Shown: positions 5,879 to 7,011 of the stretch, in pieces
Layout of the letters: each line of letters opens with the position of its first letter
How positions within the stretch are numbered: position 1 is the stretch's first letter
Source: Akkermansiaceae bacterium
GTDB taxonomy: Bacteria; Verrucomicrobiota; Verrucomicrobiia; Verrucomicrobiales; Akkermansiaceae
Direction of reading: 5' to 3'
DNA length: 7,011 bases
Assembly: GCA_025457805.1 (NCBI GenBank)
Contig: JALOTR010000143.1
Span: forward strand, 1 to 7,011
The notes under the pieces: generated by a model
The model's database searches: none
What the model was told of the DNA's origin: nothing
What the model saw: the letters and a program-made list of their open reading frames with translations, nothing else
Made by a program: the position numbers and the translations under genes

Positions 5879-6784
5879 GCTGGCGCGAAGGAAGATGAAG
5901 GCGGCGGGCAGGTTTCCGTGAAGCAAACATTGCACTGCGGAAAAGATAAACAAGCCGCAGCCAAGGGACTGGTCCGGGAAACCGGGCAAGGAGCGGAGGA
6001 AACCGTGGCGGAGTTCGAGCGCGGCGCGCAGACGCTGGTTCTGGTGCCGCCATGCGCTGACGCCACCGCCGCTGCTGGAAGGCTTGCAGATGCGCGGGCC
6101 GATCTGGTTGCAATCGTGCAGCCGGTGATGGACGAGCACCTCGTTCACAAAGCGGATGCTGCCGCTGTGCGCAGCGGCCATCGCGAGCCAGTGGTCATGA
6201 TTCAGACCACTATCACATAACTTCCCGGGAAACGGAGTGCATATATCCAGCAGGCTGCTGCGGAACAACTGGGCATGACCGCTGATGCTGTTGCGCGCCC
6301 ACAGCGAGACGAGGCTGAAGTCCTGCGCGCGCTCCTCGCTCATGTGCAAGGACGGGGAAACCAGGGCGTCGTTTTCATCAATGATGCTGGAATCACAGAA
6401 CACCATGAGGGCTTCCGGATGCCCGTTGAAGGACTCTAACAGAGTTTCGAGTTTGCGCGGCTCCCAGATATCATCCTGATCGGCCAGCGCGATGAATGCC
6501 GCGCGGTCGGCCTTTTCCTTGATCCGTGAAAGCCCGGCCTCGAAGGTGCGGCAACAACCGGAGTGACCGGCCAGGACATCGCATTCGATGCGTGTGTCCT
6601 GATGTTTCCATTCGTGAATGCGATCCATCAGCGCGGGATGATCGCCATCGAGCATGAGGAACAAGCGCCAATCGGAATGACTTTGCCGACGGATGGACTC
6701 CACCTGTTTTTCAAGGAAGCGGAGATCCGGTTGATGCACCGCCATGAGAATGTCGATTCCCGTGCTGGTGGTGGCCGGATTCAT
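5843..6784 (-). CDS. Family 2 glycosyltransferase, rhamnosyltransferase-like
   Basis: 313 residues from ATG at 6784. The GT-A fold start IDILMAVHQPDLRFLEKQVESI (10-31) is followed by FLMLDGD, then the donor-site motif ALADQDDIWEPRKL (99-112) with D102, D104 and D105, which is typical of GT2 enzymes adding rhamnose or related sugars to O-antigen or capsule. NHDHWLAMAA (195-204) supplies the acceptor-side acidic motif, and LVHHRLHDCNQIG (217-229) matches the Y/H-R-x-H-x-x-N-x-x-G signature near the end of such enzymes. The last 40 residues are hydrophobic and may bind the membrane. An AGG lies 9 bases before this ATG and 3 before ATG 6790, favouring 6784. The gene begins 51 bp after rmlA ends, on the same strand, so dTDP-rhamnose is a reasonable donor guess. 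It ends in TAG. Confidence 0.88.
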   Translation of the reverse strand: MNPATTSTGIDILMAVHQPDLRFLEKQVESIRRQSHSDWRLFLMLDGDHPALMDRIHEWKHQDTRIECDVLAGHSGCCRTFEAGLSRIKEKADRAAFIALADQDDIWEPRKLETLLESFNGHPEALMVFCDSSIIDENDALVSPSLHMSEERAQDFSLVSLWARNSISGHAQLFRSSLLDICTPFPGKLCDSGLNHDHWLAMAAAHSGSIRFVNEVLVHHRLHDCNQIGPRICKPSSSGGGVSAWRHQNQRLRAALELRHGFLRSLPGFPDQSLGCGLFIFSAVQCLLHGNLPAAFIFLRASLAPAAFVTGPA

Positions 6785-6835
6785 GGGCATGTGCCTGAAA
6801 TCATAGAGCAATCCTGTGAAAGGATTGCACAAACA

Positions 6836-7011
6836 TCAACCGAGCGAGGCGAGGTATTTGCCATAACTCGAATTCTTGAGCGGCAGGGCGAGGGCGTGGA
6901 CTTGCTCGACGCTGAGCCAACCATTTTCGAGGCAGGCTTCCTCCGGGCAACCGATCTTGAGACCCTGGCGGTTTTCCACGGCGCGGACGAATTCGATGGC
7001 CTCGATCATCG
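6836..7011 (-). CDS. rmlA: Glucose-1-phosphate thymidylyltransferase, C-terminal end only
   Basis: Minus-strand bases 7009-6836 encode the last 57 residues of a protein whose start lies outside the window; the Met at the edge is internal. The sequence EFVRAVENRQGLKIGCPEEA, then ENGWLSVEQV and SYGKYLASLG, matches the conserved end of RmlA/RfbA (VENRQGLKVACLEEIA...NGWL...YGQYLL in enterobacterial enzymes, from memory). RmlA makes dTDP-glucose from glucose-1-phosphate and dTTP, the first step to dTDP-L-rhamnose and other dTDP-deoxysugars. The stop is TGA at 6836-6838. The glycosyltransferase follows after 51 bp on the same strand, which suggests one transcript delivering the sugar donor and its transferase. 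Confidence 0.88.
   Translation of the reverse strand, partial: MIEAIEFVRAVENRQGLKIGCPEEACLENGWLSVEQVHALALPLKNSSYGKYLASLG

Noticed and set aside
6785..6832. Extended start (TTG at 6832) for the family 2 glycosyltransferase
   Set aside because: The extra residues are not family-like, and ATG 6784 or 6790 puts the GT-A start at the usual place with an AGG nearby.
1..7011. tRNA or rRNA genes, CRISPR arrays, insertion sequences or phage genes
   Set aside because: No spaced direct repeats, transposase motifs, terminal inverted repeats or RNA gene signatures were seen; nearly all bases belong to recognised coding sequences.

Overview
This window holds one side of a capsule (surface polysaccharide) assembly and export locus from a fairly GC-rich Gram-negative bacterium. 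The genes form a group 2-like (ABC-transporter-dependent) export set, flanked by glycosyltransferases and the end of a dTDP-rhamnose gene. The outer-membrane exporter, lipoprotein signals, low use of Shine-Dalgarno motifs and a Lys/Ala-rich histone H1-like tail fit Verrucomicrobiota or a relative. That taxonomic guess is inference; nothing here is a marker gene.

Layout, right to left on the minus strand. The window opens at 7011 inside the 3' end of rmlA/rfbA (glucose-1-phosphate thymidylyltransferase). A family 2 glycosyltransferase follows (6784 to 5843). It converges on, and overlaps by 36 bp, a plus-strand glycosyltransferase of the Glyco_tranf_2_4 type (4574 to 5878). A 153-bp divergent intergenic region with a nested palindrome separates that gene from a tight five-gene minus-strand operon: a Wza/KpsD-like polysaccharide export lipoprotein (4420 to 3344), a small DUF1353 lipoprotein (3326 to 2859), a KpsM-like ABC permease (2839 to 2048), a KpsT-like ABC ATPase (2038 to 944) and a KpsE-like inner-membrane export protein running off the left edge (914 to 1). 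Gaps inside the operon are 9 to 29 bp.

How they work together (family knowledge): RmlA starts dTDP-L-rhamnose synthesis and the glycosyltransferases build the glycan. KpsM/KpsT move it across the inner membrane, and KpsE with the Wza/KpsD-like protein carry it through the periplasm and outer membrane. The role of the DUF1353 lipoprotein is unknown.

Two things stand out. First, the permease gene is interrupted by an in-frame TGA at 2264-2266. The same frame then continues for 71 more residues of clearly KpsM-like sequence, so this is a nonsense mutation, a sequence error or a recoding event. Second, the KpsT-like ATPase carries a C-terminal extension of about 142 residues that looks like a histone H1/Hc1-type tail (33 Lys, 15 Arg, about 39 Ala, 2 acidic residues), which is not part of normal KpsT.
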